64,000 bases of DNA, taken from contig JAHCKM010000001.1 of the NCBI GenBank assembly GCA_026125795.1, positions 1,860,001 to 1,924,000 of the forward strand, in the 5' to 3' direction. This document shows, in pieces, positions 33,710 to 42,063 of this stretch (position 1 is the stretch's first letter; every line of letters begins with the position of its first letter). Both the position numbers and the translations under genes were made by a program. The notes below the pieces were generated by a model. The model did not search any database. It saw only the letters and a list, made by a program, of their open reading frames with translations, and had not been told where the DNA came from. This stretch comes from Burkholderiaceae bacterium. GTDB taxonomy: Bacteria > Pseudomonadota > Gammaproteobacteria > Burkholderiales > Burkholderiaceae_C.

Positions 33710-34455
33710 GCGGGCCGCAGTGCAGCGCCCGCTGTAGGCGCGCGCTGCGGTGCGGCGCCGATCGCGAGCCTGCCCGTGACGCGCGGGCCGAGAAAGCGCC
33801 GGCCCGCCCACAGCCGCACGACCAGCGCCGAGCACATCCAGGCCACCAGGATGCCGGTGCGCACCCACGGCTCCTTCAACGTCGGGAACACGCTGCCGCC
33901 GGCCAGGATGGAGAACGACGCGTGCGTCGCGGCGAAGTTGATGCCCATGCCAGTGAGGTGTTCGGCCAGCCACCAGCGCGGGCTGTCGTTGCGCTTGAGC
34001 AGCCGCCAAGCCATCGCCGCGGCGATGCTTAGGCCGAGCACCGCGAAGGCTGCCACCATCGCGCTGCGTGCCGGGCTGGGCATGCGCGGCGCGAGCGACA
34101 GCACGAACAGGCCGTAGGCGAGCAGCGCGCCGAACAACAGCTTGTACGGCCAGCCCAGGTAGCGACGGATGTCGTCCTTGAACGCCACCGAGCTCCACGC
34201 GATCCACACCGAGACCACCGAGATCAGGCTGACGTAGACGTTGAACATCGCGCGGCGCGGGTCGCCGTCGAGCACCATGCCGGCGGTCATCACCAGCGTG
34301 ACGGCCAGCAAGGCCGCCATCGCCAGCGCGTATGCGCGGCCGGCGCGCCGGTGCACCGTGCTGCCTTTGGCCGCCAGCGCGGCGGTCCAGAACGAGCCCA
34401 GCACGACGGTGCCGATGAGGATGTGCGCGTCGAGCGCGAGCTGAAAGACGGACAT
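33697..34455 (-). CDS. multi-helix membrane protein, DUF2306-like
   Basis: A protein of 252 residues with about seven hydrophobic helices. AHILIGTVVLGSFWTAALAA and GSTVHRRAGRAYALAMAAL place a conserved K-G-x-x-H-R-x-x-G-R pattern after helix 1, seen in DUF2306-type membrane proteins of unknown function. The last dozen bases overlap the convergent GFA gene. It is divergent from a TetR regulator, with an almost perfect palindrome 14 bases before its start, so it is very probably repressed by that regulator. Confidence 0.75.
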   Translation of the reverse strand: MSVFQLALDAHILIGTVVLGSFWTAALAAKGSTVHRRAGRAYALAMAALLAVTLVMTAGMVLDGDPRRAMFNVYVSLISVVSVWIAWSSVAFKDDIRRYLGWPYKLLFGALLAYGLFVLSLAPRMPSPARSAMVAAFAVLGLSIAAAMAWRLLKRNDSPRWWLAEHLTGMGINFAATHASFSILAGGSVFPTLKEPWVRTGILVAWMCSALVVRLWAGRRFLGPRVTGRLAIGAAPQRAPTAGAALRPAQNQ

Positions 34456-34468
34456 GATTCGCTCCTTC

Positions 34469-34496
34469 TTTACATGTGTCAATTGACACGTGTAAA
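34469..34496. promoter_or_regulatory. 28-bp palindromic operator for the adjacent TetR regulator
   Basis: Arms TTTACATGTGTCAA and TTGACACGTGTAAA pair in all but one position. A further half-site, TTGACGCGTGTAAA, is at 34509-34522, just before the regulator's own start. The arrangement would allow one TetR dimer to shut off both divergent promoters. Confidence 0.8.
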
Positions 34497-34530
34497 GTAG
34501 CGCATAACTTGACGCGTGTAAAGTGCCTGC

Positions 34531-35184
34531 ATGAGTACCGTGCGTCGACGCCAAGCCCCGCAGTCCCGGGCGGCTGCCGAACCCCGCATCGCCGCGGCGC
34601 TGCCCGACGCGCCGCAGGGCACGCGCGAGCGCATCCTGCAGGCCGCGTTGGCGCTGATCCGGCAGCGCGGCAACGCCAACTTCTCGCTGGTGGAGCTGGC
34701 GGCCGAGACCGGCCTGTCGCGCCAGACGCTGTACCTGCTGTTCGGCACGCGAGCGGGGCTGCTGATGGCGCTGGTGGACGACATCGATGCCCGCTCCAGC
34801 GGCCCGGCGCAATTGGCCGCGTTGCGCCAGCAGGGCGAGCGCGACTTCGAGCCCTACGTGCGCGCCTGGCTCGAGTACCTGCCGGTGGTGCTGCCGGTGG
34901 CGCGTGCGCTCTCGGCGGCGGCCGCCTCCGGCGACGCGGACGCGCGCGCCGCCTGGGAGAGCCGGCTCGCCAAGCTGCGCCACGGCTTCACGCAGATGGC
35001 GCGCGGGCTGCAGGCCGACGGACGGTTGCGCGCCGGCTGGACGGTGGCGCAGGCCGCGGAGTGGATCCTGGCACTGACGCACATCGACCTGTGGCAGCAC
35101 CTGGTGGTGGAGGCGGGCTGGAAGCCGGCCGATCACGTGGAGCGCATCGTCGACACGCTGCGCAAGACGCTGGTCAAGGGTTGA
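34531..35184 (+). CDS. TetR family transcriptional regulator
   Basis: A protein of 217 residues with an N-terminal basic extension. The helix-turn-helix is ERILQAALALIRQRGNANFS and ETGLSRQTLYLLFGTRAGLL. The C-terminal domain has no recognised ligand signature. It is divergent from the DUF2306-like membrane protein; the palindromic operator and extra half-site in between suggest autoregulation. Confidence 0.92.
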   Translation: MSTVRRRQAPQSRAAAEPRIAAALPDAPQGTRERILQAALALIRQRGNANFSLVELAAETGLSRQTLYLLFGTRAGLLMALVDDIDARSSGPAQLAALRQQGERDFEPYVRAWLEYLPVVLPVARALSAAAASGDADARAAWESRLAKLRHGFTQMARGLQADGRLRAGWTVAQAAEWILALTHIDLWQHLVVEAGWKPADHVERIVDTLRKTLVKG

Positions 35185-35233
35185 TGCCGCCCGCGGCCTC
35201 GCACGCCCGGCGCAAAGACGGATACTGCGCGCC

Positions 35234-35968
35234 ATGAGCCCATCGACACACCATGCCGCCGACTACCGCAGCCCCACCGTGCGCCAGTTGCGCGCCGATC
35301 TCGCGCTCGCGTTGCGCGCCGCCGCGCACCACGGCCTGGGCGAGGGCATCTGCAACCACTTCAGCGTGGAGCTGCCCGACGGCTCGGGGCGCTTTCTGCT
35401 GAATCCACGGGGCTTCCTGTGGAGCGAGGTGCAGGCCGACGACATCGTGCTGGTCGACCAGCACGGCACACGGCTGGCCGGCAAGCACGAGATCGAGCCG
35501 ACCGCGATGTTCATCCACGCGGCGGTGCACCGCATTGCCGGCAAGGCCTGCGTGCTGCACACCCACATGCCGTTTGCCACCGCGCTGACGCTCACCGAAG
35601 ACCGCGGCCTCGACACCACGCTGTCGCAGAACGCGATGCGCTTTCACGGCCGCGTGGCGATCGACCCGCTGTACAACGGCGTGGCGCTCGACGTGAGCGA
35701 GGGCGAGCGCATCGCCCGCGCGATGAACGGCGCCGACATCGCCTTTCTCGGCAATCACGGCGTGGTGGTGTGCGGCGAGCGCATGGACTACGCCTACGAC
35801 GACCTGTACTACCTGGAGCGCGCCTGCATGCACCAGGTGCTGGCGCAGCAGACCGGCCGGCCGTTGCAGCCGGTGCCGGCCGAGATGGCCGCGCGCGTGG
35901 CCGCGCAGTGCTGCGGCGAACGGCTGCAGTCGGAGCTGTTTTTCGAGGCGCTGCGCCGCACGCTGTAG
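35234..35968 (+). CDS. class II aldolase/adducin family protein
   Basis: A protein of 244 residues. HHGLGEGICNHFSVELPDG is the conserved N-terminal motif, LHTHMPFATAL carries the zinc His pair, and FLGNHGVVVCGE the third zinc His and active-site loop. Members include fuculose aldolase, methylthioribulose dehydratase and adducin-like decarboxylases; the substrate is not clear. Start 35234 lies 49 bases after the TetR gene; the following acetyltransferase gene starts four bases after its stop. Confidence 0.9.
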   Translation: MSPSTHHAADYRSPTVRQLRADLALALRAAAHHGLGEGICNHFSVELPDGSGRFLLNPRGFLWSEVQADDIVLVDQHGTRLAGKHEIEPTAMFIHAAVHRIAGKACVLHTHMPFATALTLTEDRGLDTTLSQNAMRFHGRVAIDPLYNGVALDVSEGERIARAMNGADIAFLGNHGVVVCGERMDYAYDDLYYLERACMHQVLAQQTGRPLQPVPAEMAARVAAQCCGERLQSELFFEALRRTL

Positions 35969-35972
35969 CCGC

Positions 35973-36560
35973 ATGGCGCTGACGATGCGCCCGCTCACGC
36001 CGGAGCGGTTTGGCGATCTCGAAGCCATCTTCGAAGCGAAGGGCTGCTCGGTGGCGCGCGGCTGCTGGTGCATGTACTACCGCGTGAGCGGCAAGGGCGA
36101 TCTCACGCGACCCGGCGTGGATCAGCGCAGCGGCGCCAAGAAAGCTGCGCTCAAGAAGCTCGCCGCCAACGATCCGCCGCCCGGGCTGATCGGTTACCGC
36201 GGCCAGATACCGGTGGGCTGGATCTCGCTGGGCCCGCGCGAGGATTACGCCAAGCTCGCCAAATCCCCGGTGATGAAGCCGGTGGACGAGCAGCCGGTGT
36301 GGTCGATCGTCTGCTTCGTCGTGCCATCGGAGTTCCGCAAGCAAGGCGTCGCGCGCGAGCTGCTGGCGGGTGCGGTGCGCTACGCGAAGAAGCGCGGCGT
36401 CAAGCTGCTCGAGGCCTACCCGGTGGACCAGAGCGAGCCCTCGGCCGCCGACGCCTCGTGGTTCGGCTCCAAGCGTTTGTTCGACGAGGCCGGCTTCAGC
36501 GAGGTGGCGCGGCGCCGGCCCGATCGGCCGGTGGTGCGCCTGCACGTGGCCAAGCGCTAG
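35973..36560 (+). CDS. GNAT family N-acetyltransferase
   Basis: A protein of 195 residues. The acetyl-CoA motif is IVCFVVPSEFRKQGVARELL (V-P-x-x-R-x-x-G-V/I-x-x-x-L), followed by VRYAKKRGVKLLEAYPVD. The N-terminal half has CSVARGCWCMYYRV, with three Cys in a short space, as in a subgroup of uncharacterised bacterial GNAT proteins. Substrate unknown. Its stop codon is in an 11-base tandem duplication (CCAAGCGCTAG, 36550-36571). Confidence 0.85.
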   Translation: MALTMRPLTPERFGDLEAIFEAKGCSVARGCWCMYYRVSGKGDLTRPGVDQRSGAKKAALKKLAANDPPPGLIGYRGQIPVGWISLGPREDYAKLAKSPVMKPVDEQPVWSIVCFVVPSEFRKQGVARELLAGAVRYAKKRGVKLLEAYPVDQSEPSAADASWFGSKRLFDEAGFSEVARRRPDRPVVRLHVAKR

Positions 36561-36567
36561 CCAAGCG

Positions 36568-36984
36568 CTAGCCGGTCGGCATGCGCTCGAAGGCCTGCAA
36601 CGCCGGATCGATGGTGTCCCACGCCAGCCCGCGCACGCGGTAGGTGAGCGCCTGCGGCGCGAAGCGGCCCGGCTCGTCGAGGCTGGCCGCGGCCACCGCG
36701 ATCAGGTCGGGCGCTGCGACGAAGCGCAGGTAGACCGGCGTTCCGCAGACCGGGCAGAAGGCGTGGACCTTCACGTTGCCGTTGTCGGCCGCCACCTCCC
36801 AGTGCGAGGCTTCACCGCTGATCGCCATCTCGGCGCTCGCCGGAAAAGTGAGCCAGGATCCGTGCCCGGTGCCGCTGCGGCGCTGGCAATCGCGGCACTG
36901 GCAGTGGTTCTGGTACACGGGCGCGTGCCGCGTGCTGTAGCGGATCGCGCCGCAGGCGCAGCCGCCGGTGTAGGGCTGGGTCAT
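36568..36984 (-). CDS. GFA family zinc protein (2)
   Basis: A protein of 138 residues with GGCACGAIRY, NHCQCRDCQRRSG and AFCPVCGTPVYL, the three cysteine clusters of the GFA fold. ATG at 36984 overlaps the stop of the START-domain gene (TGATG), so it is coupled to it; a TTG at 36987 is also in frame. It is the third gene of the ArsR operon, which suggests a detoxification or signalling role shared with that operon. Confidence 0.9.
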   Translation of the reverse strand: MTQPYTGGCACGAIRYSTRHAPVYQNHCQCRDCQRRSGTGHGSWLTFPASAEMAISGEASHWEVAADNGNVKVHAFCPVCGTPVYLRFVAAPDLIAVAAASLDEPGRFAPQALTYRVRGLAWDTIDPALQAFERMPTG

Positions 36985-37460
36985 CAACGGCTCCCGCTCG
37001 AGGCGGCCTTGGGCTTGGCGAACACGTCGATGCCCTCGCCGGTTTCCAGCAGCGACTTCAGGCTCGACAGGACGATCGGCCAGCCTTGCTGAATGCCCTT
37101 GGCCATGCCGCTGCCGGCTTCGAGCTCGTCGTGTGTGACGGTGAGCCGCACCATCTCTTCGTACGGCGCGATGTCGAAGGTCACGCGGCTGTAGGCGGCC
37201 GGATCGGCGGCCTGCGAGGCGTTGGCCCAGGTGATCACCAGGCGTGTGGGCGGCGCGGTCTCGACCACCTTGCCGACCAGCTCGACCGTGCGCTGCTCGT
37301 TGGCGCGCACGTGCTGCCAGCCGGAGCCGGGCTTCCAGTCGGAGACGTTCTCGTGGCCCCAGTAGCGGCGCGCGATCTCGGGGCGGGTGATGGCCTCGAA
37401 CACTTTCTCCGGTGTGGAGCGGATGTAGGTCACGTAGACGAAGCTCGTCTTTTCTTTCAT
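36984..37460 (-). CDS. SRPBCC (AHSA1/START-like) domain protein
   Basis: A protein of 158 residues. TYIRSTPEKVFEAITRPEIA opens the AHSA1 fold and YWGHENVSDWKPGSGWQHVR continues it; the C-terminal helix starts near GWPIVLSSLKSLLETG. The fold forms a hydrophobic cavity for lipids or small aromatics. Genes of this type are nearly always paired with an ArsR regulator, as here: it starts one base after the ArsR stop. Confidence 0.92.
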   Translation of the reverse strand: MKEKTSFVYVTYIRSTPEKVFEAITRPEIARRYWGHENVSDWKPGSGWQHVRANEQRTVELVGKVVETAPPTRLVITWANASQAADPAAYSRVTFDIAPYEEMVRLTVTHDELEAGSGMAKGIQQGWPIVLSSLKSLLETGEGIDVFAKPKAASSGSR

Positions 37461-37461
37461 G

Positions 37462-37776
37462 TCACTTTCCTTCCAGTTCCTTCTTCAGGTCGTGCAGCAG
37501 GCTGAGCCGCTGACGTTCGAACTTGCGCACCCAGCGCTCGTAGACCTCGTGCAGCGGCACCGGGTTGATGAAGTGCAGCTTCTCGCGGCCGCGCCACACG
37601 GTGCTGACCAGTTGGGCGGCCTCCAGGATCCCGATGTGCTGCGTGGCCGATTGCCGCGCCATGTCGAGGTGCTCGCAGAGCTGGCCCAGCGTCTGCCCGT
37701 TGCGCTCGACCAGCAGGTCGAGCAGCTTTCGGCGTGTGGGATCGGCCAGCGCCTTGAAAACCTTGTCAGCGTCCAT
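37462..37776 (-). CDS. ArsR family transcriptional regulator
   Basis: A protein of 104 residues with the winged helix ALADPTRRKLLDLLVERNGQ and the recognition helix LDMARQSATQHIGILEAAQL. There is no cysteine cluster for metal sensing, so it belongs to the non-metal group that controls SRPBCC-protein genes. It leads an operon with a START-like and a GFA gene. A perfect 20-bp inverted repeat lies 29 bases before its start. Confidence 0.93.
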   Translation of the reverse strand: MDADKVFKALADPTRRKLLDLLVERNGQTLGQLCEHLDMARQSATQHIGILEAAQLVSTVWRGREKLHFINPVPLHEVYERWVRKFERQRLSLLHDLKKELEGK

Positions 37777-37804
37777 CCGTGCTGTGCGTGCGTGAGCCCA
37801 TGAT

Positions 37805-37824
37805 ATGCAGGCAAATACCTGCAT
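37805..37824. promoter_or_regulatory. inverted repeat, ArsR operator candidate
   Basis: ATGCAGG and CCTGCAT are perfect 7-bp arms around CAAATA. It lies just upstream of the ArsR gene, in the position of an autoregulatory site. Confidence 0.7.
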
Positions 37825-37880
37825 GTCAAGCGACGCCGCATGGACTCCGCAGCGGGCGCATCTGAATCGAGGTGATGGAC

Positions 37881-38735
37881 CTAGTCGGCCCGCGCCATCT
37901 GCCGCAGCAGCGCCTCGCTGGAGACATCGGCCGGGTAGAACAGCTCGATGCACAGCTCTTCGAGCGTCACGTCGAGCGGCGAGCCGAAGAACGTGCGCGT
38001 GGTGAACAGCGACAGGCGCCCGACACCCGGCAGCTCGCAGATGAACGGCACCAGCAGCCGTGGCACGGGCTCCCACGATGCATCGCGCCGCTCGCGCATC
38101 GCGCGCACGTTGGGGTAGCCGTTCACCTCCTGTTCCAGCGCCACCAGGTCGGGATCGGCGGTCTTGCTCGCCTCGCGCTGTAGCACGTCGATCAAGTGGC
38201 CACCCCAGTCGTCGAAGTTGACGGTGACCCTGGCAAAACCCTCGGGATGCAGGCCGGCGCGGATCACGTTGAGCGGCGGTCCCTGCAGCGATGGCGGCAG
38301 CAGCGCGGTGAGTCCCTGCGCGGCGCGGTTGGCGAGCAGGACGTTCCACTGCCGGTCGAGCACCACGCCGGGGTAGGGGTCGTGCGCGGTGATCAGGCGC
38401 TCGAGCGCGCCGCGCACCTGCTCCATGGCCTGCGCGTCGAGCTTGCGCTCGGCATAACGCGGCGCATAACCGGCCGCCAGCAGCAAGCGGTTGCGTTCGC
38501 GCAAGGGTACCTCCAGCCGCGTGGCCAACGACGTGAGCAGCTCGGGGCTGGGCCGCGAGCGCCCGGTCTCGACAAAGCTCAGGTGGCGCGGTGACACGCC
38601 GACATCGAGCGCGAGATCGAGCTGCGACAGGCGGCGGCGCGAGCGCCATTGTTTGAGCAGCGCGCCGATCGACTCGGGCTGCGGCGTGGCGGTGCGATTG
38701 GGCAGCGATACGGTCATCGCCGGAGTGTTCATCAT
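37881..38735 (-). CDS. XRE family regulator with MmyB-like ligand domain
   Basis: A protein of 284 residues. The N-terminal helix-turn-helix is WRSRRRLSQLDLALDVGVSP and HLSFVETGRSRPSPELL. From about residue 100 it has the MmyB-like PAS-type domain found in actinobacterial and proteobacterial regulators (DPYPGVVLDRQWNVLLAN, LNVIRAGLHPEGFARVTVNF). These respond to small ligands, perhaps fatty acids. Start 38735 overlaps the end of the MFS gene (ATGATGA), so exporter and regulator are coupled. Confidence 0.9.
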   Translation of the reverse strand: MMNTPAMTVSLPNRTATPQPESIGALLKQWRSRRRLSQLDLALDVGVSPRHLSFVETGRSRPSPELLTSLATRLEVPLRERNRLLLAAGYAPRYAERKLDAQAMEQVRGALERLITAHDPYPGVVLDRQWNVLLANRAAQGLTALLPPSLQGPPLNVIRAGLHPEGFARVTVNFDDWGGHLIDVLQREASKTADPDLVALEQEVNGYPNVRAMRERRDASWEPVPRLLVPFICELPGVGRLSLFTTRTFFGSPLDVTLEELCIELFYPADVSSEALLRQMARAD

Positions 38736-40141
38736 CTGGCCGAGTCTCCACCGAGTGGGGTGTCGATCCAGCGCGGCAGCAGCAGCGCCACCGCGGCGGC
38801 CAGCGCGGCCAGCAGCACGTGGCTCAGAGCCGCCGCTTGCGCGCTGGCGCTTGGCGCGAGCGCGAAGTACACCGTGCCGAGGACCGCCACACCGAGCGCA
38901 TTGCCGAGCCACTGCACCGTGACCACCACGCCGCCGGCCAGCCCCGCGCGCGCCAGCGGCAGCGTGCCGACCGCACGCGCCACCAATGGGCTCATCAGCA
39001 TGCCGAACGCCGCGCCGCAAAGGAGCAGGGTGGGCAGCAGCGCCCACAGCGACGCGCCGGCATGCAGCTGCCACGCGATGCCGAGTTGACCGAGCGCGAG
39101 CGCCACCGCGCCGACCACGAGCAGCCGGTCGCCCCAGCGCGTGTACCACGCGCGGCCGCCGAACGTGGTGGCGATGAAGCCCACCGACATCGCGGTGTAG
39201 ACCGCGGCCGCGGCGATCGGCCGCAGCTCATAGATGCTGCGCAACCACAGCGACACGATCAGGATGCACGACGCGTTGCTGCAATAGAACACCAGCACCG
39301 TGATCAGCGCGTGCACGAACGGCCGCTGCATCAATGCCGGGTCGACCAGCGCGGGGCCGTGATGCCAGGCCAAGCTGCGCTGCCGGTCCCAGAACACCAC
39401 CAGACCGAGCGCCGCCATCACCGGCAGCACCAGCAGCCAGGAGGGCCAGCCGAGGCGCTGTCCTTCGATCAGCGGCGCCACCAGCGCCATCGTGCTGAGC
39501 ATCAGCAGCAGCACGCTGGTGCCATCGAGCGCCGCGCCGCGGCCGCCCGGCGCGCGCCACGGCTGCACGCGCAGCGCCGCCGCGCCGGCCAGCAGCACCT
39601 GCGGCGCGAACACCGCGCGCCAGCCGACCCCCATGGGATTGGCCTCAACCAGCGCCGCACCGAGCAGCGGCCCGAGCGCGGCGCCAAAGCCAAGCGCCGC
39701 GCCGTAGGCCACGAACGCACGTTGGCGCTGCGCCGCATCGGGCACGCGGCCGGCAATGGCCAGCACCTGCGGCGTGAGCAACGCCGCGGCCACACCCTGC
39801 ACGGCACGCGCGCCGATCAGCCACGCGAGCCCGGGCGCTGCGGCGGCCGCGAGGCTGGCCAGCGCGAACAGCGCCAGCCCGAGTCCGAACATGCGCTCCA
39901 CACCGTGGCGCTCGCCGAGCCGTGATCCCGCGATCAGGCCCGCGCCGTACAGCAGCCCGAAGGCCGCCACCACCCACTGCAGCTGCGCCGCATCGGCCGC
40001 CAGCGCGTCGCGCAGCGTGGGCACCGTGACGTTGATGGCGAAGAAGTCGAACGTGACGATGAAGGTGCCGAGCATGACCCAGGGGATGGGCAGGGCGGCG
40101 GCGGTGCGCGCGGGCAAGGGCGCGGTGGTGGACGGGTGCAT
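38732..40141 (-). CDS. MFS transporter, DHA2 type
   Basis: A membrane protein of 469 residues with about 14 helices. FIVTFDFFAINVTVPTLRDA at helix 1 and LQWVVAAFGLLYGAGLIAGS are typical of the DHA2 (QacA/EmrB) drug exporters. It would export a toxic compound by proton antiport. Its stop overlaps the start of the XRE regulator, which probably controls it. A divergent secreted-protein gene starts about 200 bases upstream. Confidence 0.9.
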   Translation of the reverse strand: MHPSTTAPLPARTAAALPIPWVMLGTFIVTFDFFAINVTVPTLRDALAADAAQLQWVVAAFGLLYGAGLIAGSRLGERHGVERMFGLGLALFALASLAAAAAPGLAWLIGARAVQGVAAALLTPQVLAIAGRVPDAAQRQRAFVAYGAALGFGAALGPLLGAALVEANPMGVGWRAVFAPQVLLAGAAALRVQPWRAPGGRGAALDGTSVLLLMLSTMALVAPLIEGQRLGWPSWLLVLPVMAALGLVVFWDRQRSLAWHHGPALVDPALMQRPFVHALITVLVFYCSNASCILIVSLWLRSIYELRPIAAAAVYTAMSVGFIATTFGGRAWYTRWGDRLLVVGAVALALGQLGIAWQLHAGASLWALLPTLLLCGAAFGMLMSPLVARAVGTLPLARAGLAGGVVVTVQWLGNALGVAVLGTVYFALAPSASAQAAALSHVLLAALAAAVALLLPRWIDTPLGGDSAR

Positions 40142-40336
40142 GCGGGCATTCTGACGGGCTGCGGTGCACGGAGGCGATTACCTGCAGGGTCATGAAAGGA
40201 GCGCGAAGGCGCACCCAGCCCGCCGAGTCGCCCGGTGGCGCGTGGCCACAGCCGGACCGCGCGGCGGGCCCGCGCTGGCCCGCCGATCGCCGCATTGACG
40301 GCACAACTCAGGCCGTCGATAGTGCCGACCGAAACC

Positions 40337-40951
40337 ATGTGTCGGCCTCTCCACCTGTGCCGGACGGCGGCGGTCGTCGCAGCCTTCGTCGGCACGTCCG
40401 CGCACGCAGACGAAGCGGCTCGCCCGCAGGTTGCGGTGGGGGACAGCTGGCACTTCGTCGTCTACTACACGGTGCCGTCGACCACACCCAATCGCACCTG
40501 GACCGTCACCTCCATCGGTCCCGACAAGATCCTGGGCACCGAGAACGGCGAGCCGTTGACGCTGACGCGCGATCTGAACGTGGCGGACTCCCCGCGCCAG
40601 AGCGAGTCGAATCCGCGACAGCTCAGCTTTCCGCTCCGAGTGGGCAAGCGCTGGCAGTACCACAGCGAGTGGTTGTTCAAGCCCAAGTCGTCGCGCGGGA
40701 CCATTGCCATGAGCGTGGTCGTGGTCGGCCATGAAACCGTCGAGGTCCCGGCCGGCCGGTTCGACGCATTCCGCCTGCAAGCGACGGGAGAACTCGGCGG
40801 CGCTTCACCGAGCAACACCTTCTATGCCGGGCAGACGACCACGACCTACTGGTACGCGCCGGCAGCAAAGGCCGTGGTCAAGTCGGTGCACCACAATCCA
40901 TACCAGGGCACGACGACGGTCGAGCTGGTCCGTTTCCAGTTGCGGCCATGA
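40337..40951 (+). CDS. secreted hypothetical protein
   Basis: A protein of 204 residues with a signal peptide (LCRTAAVVAAFVGTSAHA). The mature part is beta-rich: GDSWHFVVYYTVPSTTPNRT, LRVGKRWQYHSEWLF and VPAGRFDAFRLQATGEL. The last segment resembles the repeated DUF3108-like or lipocalin-type beta pattern of periplasmic proteins that are not well characterised. An earlier start at 40235 is possible but adds non-signal sequence. It overlaps the Tat deaminase gene by the four bases ATGA. Confidence 0.65.
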   Translation: MCRPLHLCRTAAVVAAFVGTSAHADEAARPQVAVGDSWHFVVYYTVPSTTPNRTWTVTSIGPDKILGTENGEPLTLTRDLNVADSPRQSESNPRQLSFPLRVGKRWQYHSEWLFKPKSSRGTIAMSVVVVGHETVEVPAGRFDAFRLQATGELGGASPSNTFYAGQTTTTYWYAPAAKAVVKSVHHNPYQGTTTVELVRFQLRP

Positions 40952-41469
40952 CACGCCTGGAGCCTTGCCCGCGCTGCCACGAGCCGCTCGATCCGCGGCT
41001 GCACGTCATCGCATCAGAAGAGACGTTCTTGCCTGGGTCTGGGTGCAGCCGTCGCAAGCTGCTGAGCGCGTCCGCGGCAGCATTCGGTGCGGTGGTGATG
41101 ACGGATCACGCGCCTGCTGCCCCACCCAGGCACCCCGATCGTGCCTGGTACCGTGAGGCCGAGCGCATGCGGAAGCTGGCCGAGTCCTGGGGCGATCAGA
41201 GCTACGGAGCCGTGGTCGTCGCCGAGGGCAAGGTCCTGGGGTATGGACCGAGCCGCGTCGTCAAGGACAACGATCCGAATGCGCACGCCGAACGCGTGGC
41301 CATCCGCGAGGCTCAACGGGCCCAGTCCGGCAGCAGGCTCACCGCCGCGGTGTTGTACTCCACGTCACGTCCATGCCCGGCTTGCGAGCAGGCCGCCGCC
41401 GGCGCCGGCATCCTTCGCATGTACTTCGGTGAGGCCTTGCACGACGCCGGCGTTCCCAGCGTGCGCTGA
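40948..41469 (+). CDS. zinc-ribbon/Tat-signal/cytidine-deaminase-fold protein
   Basis: A protein of 173 residues in three parts. Residues 1-25 carry CPRCHEPLDPRLHV, a zinc-knuckle head. At about 34-50, SRRKLLSASAAAFGAVV is a typical Tat signal. From about 65, the nucleoside deaminase fold has HAER (His113, Glu115) and PCPACE (Cys143, Cys146), the full zinc site. A Tat signal normally starts the protein; the extra head equals the start of the gene at 42064, showing that DNA was copied in. A TTG at 41029 would give a normal Tat start. Export of a deaminase is itself unusual. Confidence 0.8.
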   Translation: MTRLEPCPRCHEPLDPRLHVIASEETFLPGSGCSRRKLLSASAAAFGAVVMTDHAPAAPPRHPDRAWYREAERMRKLAESWGDQSYGAVVVAEGKVLGYGPSRVVKDNDPNAHAERVAIREAQRAQSGSRLTAAVLYSTSRPCPACEQAAAGAGILRMYFGEALHDAGVPSVR

Positions 41470-41515
41470 TTTCCGGCGGCGACGGGCGTTGAAACAACCG
41501 TGAGGAGGGAACACC

Positions 41516-41911
41516 ATGAATCCGCTGTTGAGCGTTGTCGTCCAGATGGCCATCGTCACCTGGCTCACGCTGCTCGCCGCCAGCCTCGTGCGCGTCAAGG
41601 GCTGGACACTCGCGGGCACGTTGCTGGCATTCGGGAACCGGGATGACCTTCCGCAGCCGTCCCCGCTGGCGGGCCGGGCGGAACGAACCGCTCGCAACAC
41701 GCTCGAGAACTTCGTTCTCTTTGCGGCGATCGCGCTGGTGGCGCAGGCAGCCGCAACACCATCACCGCGTGTCCTCCTGGGCGCTCAGGTGTTCTTCTGG
41801 TCCCGCATCGCGTACATCCCCGTCTACTATGCAGGCATCAGGTACCTGCGCACCGCGGTGTGGGCTGCAAGCATCGTGGGGCTTGGCATGATGGTTTCCG
41901 CGCTGGTGTAG
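41516..41911 (+). CDS. MAPEG family membrane protein
   Basis: A protein of 131 residues with four hydrophobic helices. GRAERTARNTLENFVLFAAI is the characteristic MAPEG motif (E-R-x-x-x-N), and VFFWSRIAYIPVYYAGIRYL matches the third and fourth helices. Eukaryotic members act in glutathione and eicosanoid metabolism; bacterial ones are mostly uncharacterised membrane proteins of possible glutathione-linked role. The ribosome site is good (GAGGAGG-like sequence ahead of the ATG). A 150-base gap follows without a gene. Confidence 0.88.
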   Translation: MNPLLSVVVQMAIVTWLTLLAASLVRVKGWTLAGTLLAFGNRDDLPQPSPLAGRAERTARNTLENFVLFAAIALVAQAAATPSPRVLLGAQVFFWSRIAYIPVYYAGIRYLRTAVWAASIVGLGMMVSALV

Positions 41912-42063
41912 CAACGGTGTGGCGCTTCTATCGCACCATCACACGCGACGATGGGTGAGGCGGCGCGGGCACTGGCATACAGTGAGCACATGGAGGCCGC
42001 GCCGTTCGGCCTTCAGTATCTGCCCGCCGAGCACCACCCCGATCCCAGGGGCCGCATGACGCC

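Noticed and set aside
40948-41028. Sequencing error as cause of the extra head on the Tat deaminase
   Set aside because: The head is in frame, coupled to the previous gene by ATGA, and matches a real neighbour gene at DNA level. A duplication explains it better.
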